From the NCBI RefSeq assembly GCF_026914185.1, contig NC_070565.1, positions 3,224,001-3,288,000 on the forward strand: 64,000 nt of DNA, given 5' to 3'. Position 1 is the first letter of the stretch, and each line of letters opens with the position of its first letter. The DNA is from Puccinia triticina. Its lineage: Eukaryota; Basidiomycota; Pucciniomycetes; Pucciniales; Pucciniaceae. Position numbers and translations under genes: made by a program. The notes beneath the pieces were generated by a model. It saw nothing but the letters and a program-made list of their open reading frames with translations, was not told the origin of the DNA and did not search any database. Of this stretch, positions 46,003 to 57,175 are shown piece by piece.

Positions 46003-47711
46003 TTATGAACTGGCTTGAGCTATTTTTTCAATTAAATGAGTGTTGTTGGAAACATGAAATGTTATACCCGGTGGAGGAGTTTTATTTATGTAATAGCCAC
46101 TGAAGATGCGCTGGAATGCGTCTACACAAGACTTGGTTATTTGTAATGAAAATCCGGATGCTGTTTGTGTTTTATGACGAGGCTGGGCATTATGAGTACA
46201 GTGCTTGAACTTTCCTGCATCAAATACAATCCGACATATACCATTTAGCTTTGTCAAATCAATCGCAACTTGGTGATCTGGAAAAACAAAAAATGGTCCG
46301 GTGAAAGTTTCATTGTGGTGAGCAGTCAGACAAATCAAACCGTCTTTTTTGTTGATGTTTGAGAGAAGTAAAAAGGCTTTTTTTGATGAGTCAGAGTCAA
46401 TGTGAGGTCTGTTGGAAAATTCATTTCGAGTGAATGATAAGTTGTTTGCAAAGTCAATTCTGTCGGGTTTTGGTTTCAAGTCTGGATCTGAGAAAGCTGG
46501 CATATTCAAATCCAAAAGTTGCTTGTTTGCCTCTTCAACAGCAGTATTTGCAATGGAGTGGAATAATCAATGAATTGCTTCACTAGCCAATTTTCCATTG
46601 AATACATGATCAAGGTATGCGAAGGTGTTCTTGATTATTTCTTTCAAGTTGCAAAATATTCCTGCAGTTTTTCCAGGGGTTTGAGACTTGCACCAACCTA
46701 TAGAGAGCATCCAACCACGAAAAATTTTGCAAACACTTTGTACCTTCCCAACAAACTTCTTTGATTTCTGAAGAAAAGCGGCAACAAATTGAACATCGGC
46801 AAGGTCCTCTTGAGAGATATCCTCAGAGGTGGTGAATTCAATGTAAGCAATGAATTGATCTTCATCAAACGGATCTTTGTTGGTTTCACTGACAGCAGGG
46901 CTAGATTCTTTGGTATTTAAATTGCTAGATTGTTCACAGTTGACATCACTGGATTCTTCACGGTTGGCATTGCTAGATTCTTCATGGTTTTCATTATTAG
47001 ATCCTTCAATGTTTAGGGTGTTCAAAGTTGACTTGCATAAAATCATAACACCATAAAATCATAAAATTCTAAGCTGAAAAAATATGTTGCACCCAAGCAC
47101 TCAAATTAGAGCAACATTTCTAGAATGGTACAAATGAAATCATCACTTGAAAGTTTTATGATTTTATGATTTTATGCATTGAAAATTTTATGATTTCAAC
47201 TTTGAACACCCTTGTTGTCATAGCTATATTATTTGTTGTAGTCATCATCAGTAGATCCTTCAGCGTCATCATTGGTAGATCCTTCAGCATCATCATTGCT
47301 AGATTCTTTGTTGCAGTCATCATTTGGAGATCCTTCTATGTCGTCATTGGGAGATTCCTGATCCTCATTTTCAACATTGTTTCTGTTAAGAATCGGATTA
47401 TTCTGGAAGTATATTTTCCTCAAACCACCTTTTTCTAGGAGCAAAATCTGGCCGTAGTTGAGTTTTGTGAAATTTTCTTGAATGTTTTTCTCTGCGGCTT
47501 CATAGTCGGCTTGTGTTGGATGGGTTTTTTTGATTTCTTTGTAGGACGAATCAACTGGTTTGGGAAGCAGATATAGCCTGACGGGGTTGTATCCATGGCG
47601 CATGATGCTTGTGTCCGGGTGCAAATTGTCTGTCACAGATTTTGCAGCTTCAACACCTTTTGCCCGCTTTCTTTCCTTGTTGTATTTTTGCTTTTGTCTT
47701 TTTCTGGCCAT
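46003..47711 (-). pseudogene. Tet-like 2OG-Fe(II) oxygenase, interrupted
   Basis: Starts at ATG 47711 (MARKRQKQKYNKERKR, basic). The first part has ADYEAAEKNIQENFTKLNYGQILLLEKGG, followed by a Ser/Asn/Asp-rich repeat. After a MITE (47016-47211) the frame resumes: FIAYIEFTTSEDISQEDL, then GWMLSIGWCKS. After an in-frame TGA (46567-46569, AIH/LFHS) comes the catalytic part with NRPHIDSD (Fe-binding H-x-D), PFFVFPDHQVAIDL and FKHCTHN (second His). The order fits the fungal Tet-like/JBP-type dioxygenases, whose relatives oxidise 5-methylcytosine or thymine in DNA. As it stands, the gene is broken by the MITE and the TGA. Assignment is from remembered family features and was not checked by a search. 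Confidence 0.7.
47016..47211. mobile_element. 196-bp MITE inside the Tet-like gene
   Basis: The ends are inverted repeats (GGGTGTTCAAAGTTGA at the left and its inverse at the right), with AT-rich TTTATGATTTTATG stretches. It separates the Asn/Asp-rich linker of the Tet-like frame. The target duplication was not resolved. It contributes an open stretch that could misleadingly extend the downstream exon. Confidence 0.75.
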
Positions 47712-48602
47712 TTGTTGGGGGCTTGATGATAGATCAAAACAAAAAAAAAAGACAATGATTAGTTTATTTAGACAGAAATTATGTCCTAGATATGAATGAG
47801 GAAGCTTACGTTAGCCCAGGTTTATTATCATTGACATGGTCAGGTTTATTTGAAGACATTCTGGCAAAAACCTGAAAGAAATGATACAACCAAAGGTTTA
47901 TTTCTTATGAGCCATTCTGCTATAAATAAAAGTATCTGATAATATTTATGATAAGAGAACAAGATAAAGATTTTATACCCAAAGGGATAGTGATCAGCTA
48001 TGAAAAAGTAAAATTGAGACAAGCAACCGTTCCTTTGAATAAACGGAATGAGCTGATAAAGGCTGTTGATACAGTTGATTGATAAGACTATGATGAAAAT
48101 GAAGATAGAGAATATTTCATCATTGGTAAATGAATAGAACTTTGACTTTTGACAGGATCTTTGTCATGTAAAGAAGGTACTTTACCGTAACTGTTTAAAT
48201 ATATCTTTTGTTTAAAAAGATAATAAAGATTTTATTGATTGGTACTGCGATCTAAAATAAAAGGAAGTCAGAACTTGAAATCTTGCATGATTATGACATT
48301 GAGAAAGCTTACCATTGGCAAAGGGCAAAAGGGCGGTGATGAATTAAACTGAGATGTGTTGCAATCAATGCAATGATGTGTTGTTGCTATAGCGGGGTGC
48401 ACTATAGGCACAGCGGGACAAGTGCGAAAGGAACGTGAAATGGATGTGAAAGCGCAGAGAACACGGCTGAAAGGTGGTGCTCCCTCTGGGACCCTCTGGG
48501 AGAGCCCTGAGGGGCTCATGGTGTGACAAGAAGAAAAGAAGTAACCGGTGAGGTATACAGGCCTAAGGCCCAATCATAGAAGCAACGCAAGGAGAAAAGA
48601 CT
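47712..48602. other. AT-rich interval, no gene seen
   Basis: Upstream of the Tet-like gene (minus strand), so it may hold its promoter. AT-rich, with a GC-richer stretch near 48400-48520. No gene is supported. Confidence 0.5.
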
Positions 48603-49311
48603 GTTAATAGTTCCTCCGGAACTGTTAATAGTTCCTCCCAAACTGTTAATAGTCCCTTTGGCACTGTTAATAGTTCCTCCAGAACTGTTAATAGTCCCTC
48701 TGGCACTGTTAATAGTTCTTCCGGAACTGTTTATAGTCCGTCCGGAACTGTTAATAGTCCCTCTGGAACTGTTAATAGTTCCTCTGGAACTGTTAATAGT
48801 TCCTCTGGAACTGTTAGTAGTTCCTCCGGAACTGTTAACAGTCCCTCCAGAACTGTTAATAGTTCCTCCCGAACTGTTAATAGTTCCTCCGGAACTGTTA
48901 ATAGTTCCTCCGGAACTGTTAATAGTTCCTCCGGAACTGTTAATAGTTCCTCCGGAACTGTTAATAGTTCCTCCGGAACTGTTAATAGTTCCTCCGGAAC
49001 TGTTAATAGTTCCTCCGGAACTGTTAATAGTTCCTCCGGAACTGTTAATAGTTCCTCCGGAACTGATAATAGTTCCTCCGGAACTGTTAATAGTTCCTCC
49101 AGAACTGTTAATAGTTCCTCCGGAACTGTTAATAGTTCCTCCAGAACTGTTAATAGTTCCTCCAGAACTGTTAATAGTTCCTCCGGAACTGTTAATAGTT
49201 CCTCCAGAACTGTTAACAGTCCCCCTGGCACTGTTAATAGTTCCTCCAGAGCTGTTAATAGTCCCTCTGGCACTGTTAATGGTTCTTAGGAACTGTTAAT
49301 AGTCCCTCTGG
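48603..49311. repeat. 21-bp array B, right-arm copy (inverted)
   Basis: About 33 units of 21 bp with GGAACTGTTAATAGTTCC, the reverse complement of the left and middle copies, joined by TCC. It mirrors the left-arm copy. Frames through it (PPELLIV repeats) are artefacts. Confidence 0.93.
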
Positions 49312-50233
49312 CACTGGACATTCAACTTTTGAGAGTCAATTATTTAAGCCCCCCAAAAAATCAATGCAACATGAACACTTTGGAAAATGTGGTTTCAATT
49401 TGAAGTTTGGTTTAAACGTTGTAAACTGCGGTTTGCACCTTGTGACACCTTATCAGCCAGACTTTGTACCTTGTAAACCAGTTTTCTTCACCTTGCAAAC
49501 CAGGGTGTTCACCTTCTAAACCTGATTTTACATCTTGTAAAATTAACTGTGGTTGACACCTTGTAAACTGTGTTTTACACCTTGTAAACTGTGGTCTACA
49601 CCTATGTAAACTGTGCTTTAGACCTTGTAAACTGTGCTTTACACCTTGGAAACTGTGGTTTAAACCTTGTAAATGGTAGTTTACACCTTGTAAACTGTGG
49701 TTTCAACCTTGTGAGATGTGGTTTACACCTTGTAAAGTGGGGTTTGCACCTTGTAAATTGTGATTTAAACCTTGTAAATGGTGGTTTACATCTTCTAAAC
49801 TGTGGTTTTGACCTTGTAAATGTTGGTTTAAATCTTGTAAACTGTGTTTTTCACCTTGTAAAGTGTGGTTTACACATTGTAAACTGTGATTTACACCTTG
49901 TAAACTGTGGTTTACACCTTATAACACTGCCAGCATATTTGGCTGGGTTGAAGTCATCCCAGTTTAACTGGGAAGCACTCCACCAATTTAAACTTGGTTG
50001 ATCTCAACCAATTGGATATAAACGCAAGGGGGATACCTTGGATTTATATTTCATCAGTTGAGATCACCCAAGGTTAAATTGGTTGAGTGCATCCCAGTTT
50101 AACTGGGATAACCTCAGCCCAGCCAATTATGCTGGCAGTGTAAACTGGGGTTTACAACTTGTGAACTGTGGTTTACACCTTGTAAACTGTGGTTTACACC
50201 TTGTAAACTGTGGTTTATACCTTGCAAACTGTG
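49312..50233. repeat. Right arm, array A (inverted), inner block
   Basis: Starts with the inverse of the 30239-30530 segment, then GGTTTACACCTTGTAAACTG units (the reverse complement of array A), mostly degenerate. A 216-bp MITE at 49925-50140 lies inside. Confidence 0.85.
49925..50140. mobile_element. 216-bp CACTG-type MITE in the right arm
   Basis: The termini are CACTGCCAGCATA and its inverse ending GCTGGCAGTG. TCCCAGTTTAACTGGGA palindromes lie inside. The 3-bp duplication is TAA (49922-49924 and 50141-50143). It is absent from the mirrored place in the left arm, so it arrived after the arms were duplicated. Confidence 0.8.
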
Positions 50234-50241
50234 GTTTAAAC

Positions 50242-50747
50242 TAGAGATGGCCAAACGGGTCAGGGTATCTGTGACGGGTGCGGGTACTTGGTATGAATTT
50301 CTCCAATTTTGGACACTGCACCCGCCAACAGGTACCGGCGGTACCCCCACTCGATGATTGCACATTAAGGGGGGTACACATCCCACTCAATGAACGGCCA
50401 TTGAGTGGGATGCGCACTCAACCCAATGATTGGCCATCGAGTGCGGACGTAGGCCGGTCATTGAGCGGAGTACACACCTGGCTTGGTGGCCGGCCATTGT
50501 GACCACCCCACTCAATGTCCGGTCATTGCGTGGGATGTGTTGTGTACTCCGCTTAACAATTGCCAGTCATTGAGGTGTGTACCCCACTCTATGACCGTTC
50601 ATGCGGCTGACATTGGCGGGTGCCTGTTTGGTACCCGGGTACCTGGTGATTTTCCCGCCCAAATTGCATACACGGCACCTACAAATGAGTAAAAGGGCAG
50701 TGGCCGGTACCCCTCAACAGGTGCCGGGTACCCACTGGCCATCTCTA
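50242..50747. mobile_element. hAT-like MITE, right-arm copy
   Basis: Inverted counterpart of 29707-30238, with the same TAGAGATGGCCA termini. The 8-bp flanks are GTTTAAAC (50234-50241) and GTTTAAGC (50748-50755). It shares the insertion site with the left-arm copy. Confidence 0.78.
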
Positions 50748-50755
50748 GTTTAAGC

Positions 50756-51148
50756 CTTCTAAAGTGTGGTTTAAACCTTGTAAATTGTGTTTTACACATT
50801 GTAAAGTATTGTTTACCCCTTGTAAATGGTGGTTTGCACCCTGTAAACTGTGCTTTACACCTTGTAAACTGGGGTTCATGCCTTGTAAACTGTGGCTTAC
50901 ACCTTGTAAACTGTGGCTTACACCTTGTAAACTGTGGCTTACACCTTGTAAACTGTGGCTTACACCTTGTAAACTGTGGCTTACAGCTTGTAAAATATGG
51001 TTTACACCTTGTAAACTATGGTTTACACCTTGTAAACTGTGGTTTACACCTTGTAAACTTGGGGTTAAAACTTGTGAGGTGTGGTTTACACCTTGTAAAT
51101 GGTTGTTAACACCTTGTAAAGTGTGGTTTACAGTTAGTTTACACCTAG
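50756..51148. repeat. Right arm, array A (inverted), outer block
   Basis: TTACACCTTGTAAACTGTGG units, including five clean ones at 50890-50990. Mirrors the outer part of the left-arm array, which is much longer (about 42 clean units). The arms have therefore changed copy number independently. Confidence 0.85.
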
Positions 51149-51792
51149 TTTCCACCTTGTAAATATCAGAAAAGGCAGTTGACTTGTTGTGAACATGGGT
51201 TTATGTGTTCACAAGATTTTGTTGTTAAATGTTGCAAAACATTGTTTCTTTTTTTTACATTAGTGGGATTTTCAGGGTGCGGTTTAGGTTTTTGCTGACT
51301 TGTCAAACCTAAAATGTCCAACCAGTCAGACTTGTCAAACCCAAAATGTCCAACCAGTCAGACTTGTCGGACATACATGTCCGACAAGTTGGACTTGTCG
51401 GACATGGGAGGGTCGGACTAACCTGTCCGACAAGCTCACTTGTCGGACAGCTCTGTCCAACTAGCTGACCAGTCGAACAGCAGAAAACGACCAATGGGAA
51501 CTGGTCGGGCAGCCTTGTCCGACGTCTACTCCGGCAAGGCTGTCCAACAATCTGGTCCGAGGACTGCTTGAGCAACAATTGCCGACTGCAGCACGAACTG
51601 GCAAGTCCGACGAGTGGTCGGGCCTTGCTGCTCAAGAACCCGTTGAGCAGGAATGTCCGAGTTCTGCTCGGACAGGAGGATTCGATGGGTGGGTTTGCCC
51701 ACCCGTTGGACGCCAGTTTCCGACATCTGGTCGGACATGCCCGTCCAAGCTCTTGTTGGACGGGTATGTCCGAGGGGATAATCCATGCAGTG
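51149..51792. repeat. Right terminal inverted repeat of the giant element
   Basis: Inverse of 26188-26836, ending CATGCAGTG. A minus-strand and a plus-strand frame run through the palindrome-rich part. They are not genes in their own right. Confidence 0.85.
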
Positions 51793-53469
51793 TGGGAGCC
51801 TATCCAGTCCTATCTGGTGCTGAAAAAGCACATCGATTCCAAGGAGGAGCTGAGGAAGAAGTACCACCAAGCCTTCCCTTTGGTTATCCAAGACCGGATC
51901 CGAGCGCAACTCATCAAGGAGAAGGCCATGGTGACAACATTAGATAAGCGCTTCCAAATGCCGTCCTTTCAGCTCCTCAAAGCTGCCGTTACAACCGTGA
52001 TGGATACTCAGACCGCCTTGACTTTTGAAGATTCTCGATCCTCAAATCCTGTTCCCGGTCCTTTCAAGGCAGCCAACGACGTGATGCTCAAAATGGAGGC
52101 GGATTGCCGGCCCAAGGAAACGGTGGATCAGTCAAAGACTCCTGCTACCGTGGACAACCTGACCCGAATGCTGCAGTCTTTTGAACAGTGGCTGAAGCAA
52201 GAACTTTTGGCGGCTCCGTCACCGCCGAACCCCTCCTCTGGATCTCGTGGTCCTTTATTCTGCTACTACTGTCATCGTGAGGGCCATGGCATGGCCCGTT
52301 GTTTCAAGCTGAAGAAGGACAAGGATGAGAAGTTGGTCGAGCAGAAGGGAACGAACTTCTTCCTTCCCAGTGGAGCCCTGATTCTGTTTGACTCTTTGCG
52401 TCCAATTCGCCACGTTGTCGCATCCTATCAGCCCAAGACGAATATGTTGGAGACAGAGTTTTGGACAACCTGCGGCACCTTAGATCCCTGGTATCCTCCA
52501 GTGGTCTCGTCACAATCTTTTTCCGGAGCTTATCAGTCCGACCCGGCACACAAGAAACATGAGGCGCCCAGTCCTTACAAGGCTCCTGCAGTTCCCTCAT
52601 CAAAGGCCAAGAAGCCCATTAGGAAGCCTTGTTCCCAAAGCCCAGAATCCAAGACTACAGATATGGAAGCCAAGCCAGAGCTCTTTGAGCAATCTCCCTC
52701 GTCTCAATTGCAAAATCCAGAAGCAGAGGAGTCCACACCATTGACCCCGGAGGCCAAGGCCGATTCTGGTACTCCTAGGGTTTGTTTTGAGCGGGGAGTC
52801 GCAAAGGATCATCCTAAAGCGGTCAAAGGAGTCCTCAGGAAGATTGGTGGTTTGAAAGTTCCGACTCTTACGGTCTCGGAGCTCTTCTCTATCGCACCGG
52901 CGGTCGCAGATGGGATGAAGAAGTGGGTTTTGAGGAGGCGTGTGGAGGTAGGATCTGGCGAGTTGAAGGTGTCGTTGGGAACGTTGATGGAAGAATCCTT
53001 GGGCCCAACAGAAGAGAACCGCCTTTACTCTTGTCCGTTGGGATTTCTCCCCTGTCTGCTCGGCAAGGAGGAGGGAAACGCAGCTCCTTTGGTCAACTCA
53101 GGATCGCAGCTCAACCTCATCTCGGATGCAAAAGCCAACAAGCTCCGTCTGAGCCCTCAAGTAAACTTCAGCTTGGCTGTTCACGGCATAGGCAATCAGG
53201 CCTGCGAGCTAGTTGGCGTGGCCAAGGACTTTCCCATACGCATCGGCAAGTCTATTGTTGGGACCTGTAATTTTTGGATTACGCGGGTGGACGGTCCCAT
53301 TATTCTGGGCCGTCCATTCCTCATAGATTTTGATGTCACACTAGATTTGTCAGGACAGACGGGCAAAAAGATCTTCATTCCAGACGCTAATGGTCGGAGA
53401 ATCGAGATTTCCTTGTGTTCAGCGGAGACGGGTCTTTGGGAGAGCAAGTTGTCAAGACTCAGGGCTTGA
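51793..53469 (+). pseudogene. Gypsy G2 Gag (main part) and protease-like domain
   Basis: Continues the frame broken at 26187: WEPIQSYLVLKKHIDSKEELRKK, a helical Gag core, a zinc knuckle CYYCHREGHGMARC near 52260, a Pro/Ser/Lys-rich linker, then a retropepsin-like fold (PLVNSGSQLNLIS near 53090, IILGRPFLIDFDV near 53300). The catalytic Asp of the D-S-G triad reads Asn (GAC to AAC). The ORF stops at 53469. G2 reverse transcriptase remnants follow beyond the solo LTR. The giant insertion and the Asp change show that it is inactive. Confidence 0.78.
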
Positions 53470-53564
53470 CCCAGTCCAAAGGAAGTGCAAGGAGCGAAGC
53501 CCTAACCCCGCAAGGGGGAGCGGTAAGTCCGCGCATTCCCTAGGTCCATGCATATGCATGCAAC

Positions 53565-54532
53565 TGTGAGCCTGAGTCTCTATAGTGACAACAGGACACA
53601 AGAAAAAGGGGGGCAATAGTTGGATTTCTTGGGATAAAGAAAATACAACTATAAGAGAAAGAGAGAAAGAGAGAAAGAAATCAAGCAGGATAAGAAAGAA
53701 GAGAAGTACTAGGTTATTCTAGTGGAAATGCACGTCCACTGGCAATGCTACTCTTCAGAAGAGTGCTGCTAATCTGTGCTAAGAAGTGCTACAGCTTCCT
53801 TTCAGGAGGGTATCTGGATTAGATAAGTTTAATCCAGCCACAATTTTTTAGCTTCCTTCTGGATAGTCAAGGTTCTTAAAGGGAAACCTGAGGGACAGCC
53901 CTGAACCTAGATTTTGAGGCAAAGGCCAAATGATAATAAGGGACAGCCCTGTGATCAAGATAGAGGCAAAGGCCAGTAGATTTGGAGGGACAGCCCTGTG
54001 ATCAAGAAGAAGACAAAACCAGCAGAAAAGAGAAGATCAAGCAAGACACAGAGTTGTACCTCTGAGATAAACAAGGTTCAGTGAAAGAGGTTACTTTCTG
54101 TCAATATCCTAGGCGCCTGTGACGGTAGGTATACTGGGAGTGTAGTAATCTCTTTGGTGGTGATCCTGGGGTTCTCTGGGGTGTGGTTCTGGTGTGCTGG
54201 AGTCTGTAGATCCGCCTCAGGCAAGGGGGATCCTGACTACGAAAATCTTCACAGTTTGCTTATGTAATTTACATATGTACATGTGGTTTGGCGCGCCTGG
54301 TAGCGCTGACACGTCACAACTGCGCAAGCGCGCCACAACTCAATAACTCAGGGAAGGAGTATAGTTACAATGAATTGATAAGTTGTAACTAGGGTTAAAA
54401 TTGCATGAGGAAACAGAATATGAAGTCAAAACAAGGTTATCTCTTAAGATGAAAAAGATATAAAGTAATTTACATGTAACAAAGGTAGAACAGGCAGCTT
54501 TTAGGTCAGCTGTGATGACTCTAAGGCTGACA
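53565..54532 (-). repeat. Solo LTR of the G1 family
   Basis: 968 bp with the same TGTGAGCCTG...GGCTGACA ends and the same internal GGGACAGCCCTG triplet as the G1 LTRs, but with many substitutions. The 5-bp target duplication is GCAAC (53560-53564 and 54533-54537). With no internal region left, it is the product of LTR-LTR recombination. Orientation is given as that of the G1 LTRs. It interrupts G2 between gag and pol. Confidence 0.92.
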
Positions 54533-54537
54533 GCAAC

Positions 54538-56480
54538 TCCCAGACAGAAGGAGTAAGCGCATGCTGAAACTCTGTTCCTCTATCCACAGCCACGTTGACA
54601 ATAGACGAAGAGCCAAAGCAACCCAAGCGGACCCAACCACCTTCAAGGTAAGTTGGGAAGCCGGGTTTGCCATAGCTAGGACAGCAATGCTGACGGGATA
54701 CTTATCCTTATTACAGCACACCAACCTCCGACGCCCATCTAGACCCGTCGGGTTCAAGCCTCAGCAAAAGGATTTCCAGCCCTTTGAGAGAAGGTAAGTC
54801 CTGCACTGATGTGCCATATAACAGCACTCAGATGCTAATCATCAGGACTTACAAACCACAGATACCAGGAGTATCCAAAGTCTCTTAGCTCGGTTAGGCA
54901 AGTGTTAAGCGCTCCACCTACCAAGTCCATGTAAGAGAATCTCTCTTAAACTTCCTTCCCTGAAGTCTTAGCACTGACACTGTGCGCAGTCGCCTCTCCT
55001 AGACGCTATCGTCCCTATTGCCACTGCGCAATCTTAGCTGCACTGCAGCCCTTTTTCCATCTCACTTCAACTTCAATATCTTTTATTGCTACACCTTAGT
55101 CAGCCAACTTTCCGCCTTTAGGTAAAACATTGTTTATTCACTATCCTCTCATCTCTGTGTCTGGCGGATAGATCATTTTCTTATTAGCAATAAAACCTTT
55201 AGTATTGTGAACTCTTTCACGAGTTTCCTGCCAACGGATGTAAGGTGGTTCTCACCCGGAAGGGAAAGGCCCGCGAGGACCCTTTGGAGGGGCTACATTT
55301 TTTATAGGGGCAGTTGGCCTGACACACGGAGAACTTAATATAGAGTCTTGCAGTTTGATCGTAGGCTCAACTTCAGCACAAGAGTCTCAAAATTTGCACT
55401 TTTCATTCCTTCCTCAGCTTCCTCCTTCATATTCAGCCATTAAAATCAGGAACCCCCAAAAACATCAAGAAAGCCTATCAAAGCCTAAAAATATTTCCTT
55501 CAATCAGCTCTCCGACTCGCAAAACGTTTTTTTTTCCCTCAAGTTATCATGTACCACCAGTTTCTCAACTTTCCTCGTTTCATAGCAAGACGGCTCTGTT
55601 TTGTACCAAAGACCGGGACTTTCGGCGGATTAGACCCTTGGGCGTGGAGGCCAGGGAGTTTAGGGAGGAAATGGGAATTTGGCGGAGGCATGGAGTCATA
55701 GAAGTAAGTTCTCTCCATAGATGCACCTCCAGGCTGGATGCCGCCCCTCTTTCAAAAACTCTGCAATCTGCCACACTCGTGAGCCTCCCCCCATCCCCAA
55801 TTTCCTCTTTGGTTCCAGGTGGTTCTTCATTCCATCAGTCCCATCTCCGTGATAAGAATAAACTACTCTACAAATCCGGTCTTCTTGATGAGAATAAACT
55901 AGATACGTCTCACGACGTCCTCCGCAATGAGGGTAATCTAGCTTTACTCCGCAATGAGCCTAAACTCCCAAGCCTCTGCAACGAGTTAAAACTAAAGATC
56001 CTCTGCAATGAGGTGAAACTAGAGACTTATCAAATGGCGGCGGAAGGAGGATTTGTGTATTTTGGAAGTAAGTTCCTCCCAAAGTTGCACCTCTGAGGGT
56101 CCCTCTACACGTTGTGAAAACCCTACTCCAGCCACACTTGTGAGCCGCAATCCGTCTTTTGGTTTTTCTTTCTCAGAGAAAGCGGCGTTTGAGGACGGCA
56201 CGGAGCATAGGACTTGGCAGATGCTTGAGCATGGGCTCAGTCATGGCTCACAGTTGGCACTCGCGGACTCTTGGCGAGAAGGTTCCTTTCTGGTTTTTGC
56301 AGCAAAGTACAAACCTGTTGCGCAGAAAATCAAGCCGGTAAATCAACCTATGCCTCAGAGCCTCAACCCGCCTTTGCAGCGTCCCCCGTTGTCGCGCGAT
56401 CCCTAACGTGACCTCTTGCTCTCCCTGGCCGGGCCCTTTGTTCCACGCGGTTGAGTAACAGAAGAGAGTCTACAGATTGT
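54538..56480 (+). other. G2 internal sequence, degraded
   Basis: The stretch to about 55350 is non-coding and includes a CT-rich, AATAAA-containing part like the G2 leader (around 55050-55240). From 55560 short frames appear with FDKSQRG-like and basic peptides, but stops are frequent. 55340-56100 has GAATAAACTA and CGCAATGAG direct repeats near 55850-56020. Probably the protease-RT linker of G2 with other insertions. Confidence 0.4.
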
Positions 56481-57175
56481 TAACTTTGGGCTGTCCGGAT
56501 GGTTAAGTCCCGCGGAGCTAGATCTCATCAAGAATGTTCTCGCGAAGCGGAGTCCAGCCATAGCTTTTGACAAATCACAACGCGGCCTCCTCAAGGAATC
56601 ATACAGGCTCCCCTACATTATTCCGGTGGTGGAGCACAATCCTTGGCAAAAGCGCAAGATTCCTATTCCGGCAGCAAAAATGGACGAATATGTAAAGATC
56701 ATCCGTGAACAAGTGCGCAACGGGCTCTATGAGCAGTCAACATCCAGCTATACGAGCCCGGTGTTTTGTGTGCTCAAAAGAAAAGGCAAATTGCGGATTG
56801 TGCATGATCTGCAACCTTTGAATAATGTCACTATTTGGGACGCTGGCGTTCCTCCAGCCACGGAGGAATTTGTGGAGTCCTTCTCCGGCCGCGCCTGCTA
56901 TGGACTTGGCAACATCATGAGCGGCTATGATGAGCGCGCCCTTCATCCCATTTCTCAACCTCTCACTACGTTTGACACTCCTCTTGGGCAATTTTAACTC
57001 ACTCGGCTCCCCCAGGGTGAAACCAATTCGGTCGCAGTGTACCAAGCGCAAATGGTTTGGATCCTCCAGGAGGAGATCCCGGATCACGCAGGCATTTTCA
57101 TAGACAATGGCGGAATAAAGGGGCCGGTCTCTGACTACAATGGAGAGACCCTGGACTGGCATCCTGGTCGAGCTT
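56481..57175 (+). pseudogene. Gypsy G2 reverse transcriptase, 3' truncated
   Basis: The frame opens near 56490 (LSGWLSPAELDLIKNVLAKR) and continues YIIPVVEHNPWQKRKIPIP, SPVFCVLKRKGKLRIVHDLQPLN, a GYDERALHPISQPLTTFDT block, a TAA at 56995-56997 and, still in frame, LTRLPQGETNSVAVYQAQM. The catalytic box reads FIDNGG instead of F-I-D-D (second Asp to Asn). The frame ends near 57175 at a hairpin, with RNase H and integrase missing. Confidence 0.8.

Larger units (their letters stand above)
26188..51792. mobile_element. Giant CACTG-type TIR element (25.6 kb) with cargo
   Basis: The element begins CACTGCATGGATTATCCCC and ends GGGGATAATCCATGCAGTG. The 3-bp duplication is TGG (26185-26187 and 51793-51795), as for CACTA/EnSpm-class (CMC) transposons. 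Removing it with one TGG restores the G2 gag frame. The inverted arms are long: about 650 bp of near-identical terminal sequence with many TGTCCGACAAG palindromes, then 21-bp arrays and MITEs. The interior carries a Helitron-type helicase, three putative OB-fold genes and a Tet-like gene. I found no CACTA transposase, so it would depend on one supplied elsewhere, or the interior is a set of nested insertions. Confidence 0.85.

Noticed and set aside
48658..49299. 213-codon PPELLIV-repeat frame
   Set aside because: Artefact of inverted array B. The opposite strand is open as well.
51568..51792. The first 75 codons of the open frame that leads into G2 gag
   Set aside because: They lie in the terminal inverted repeat of the giant element. 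True gag sequence starts at 51793.
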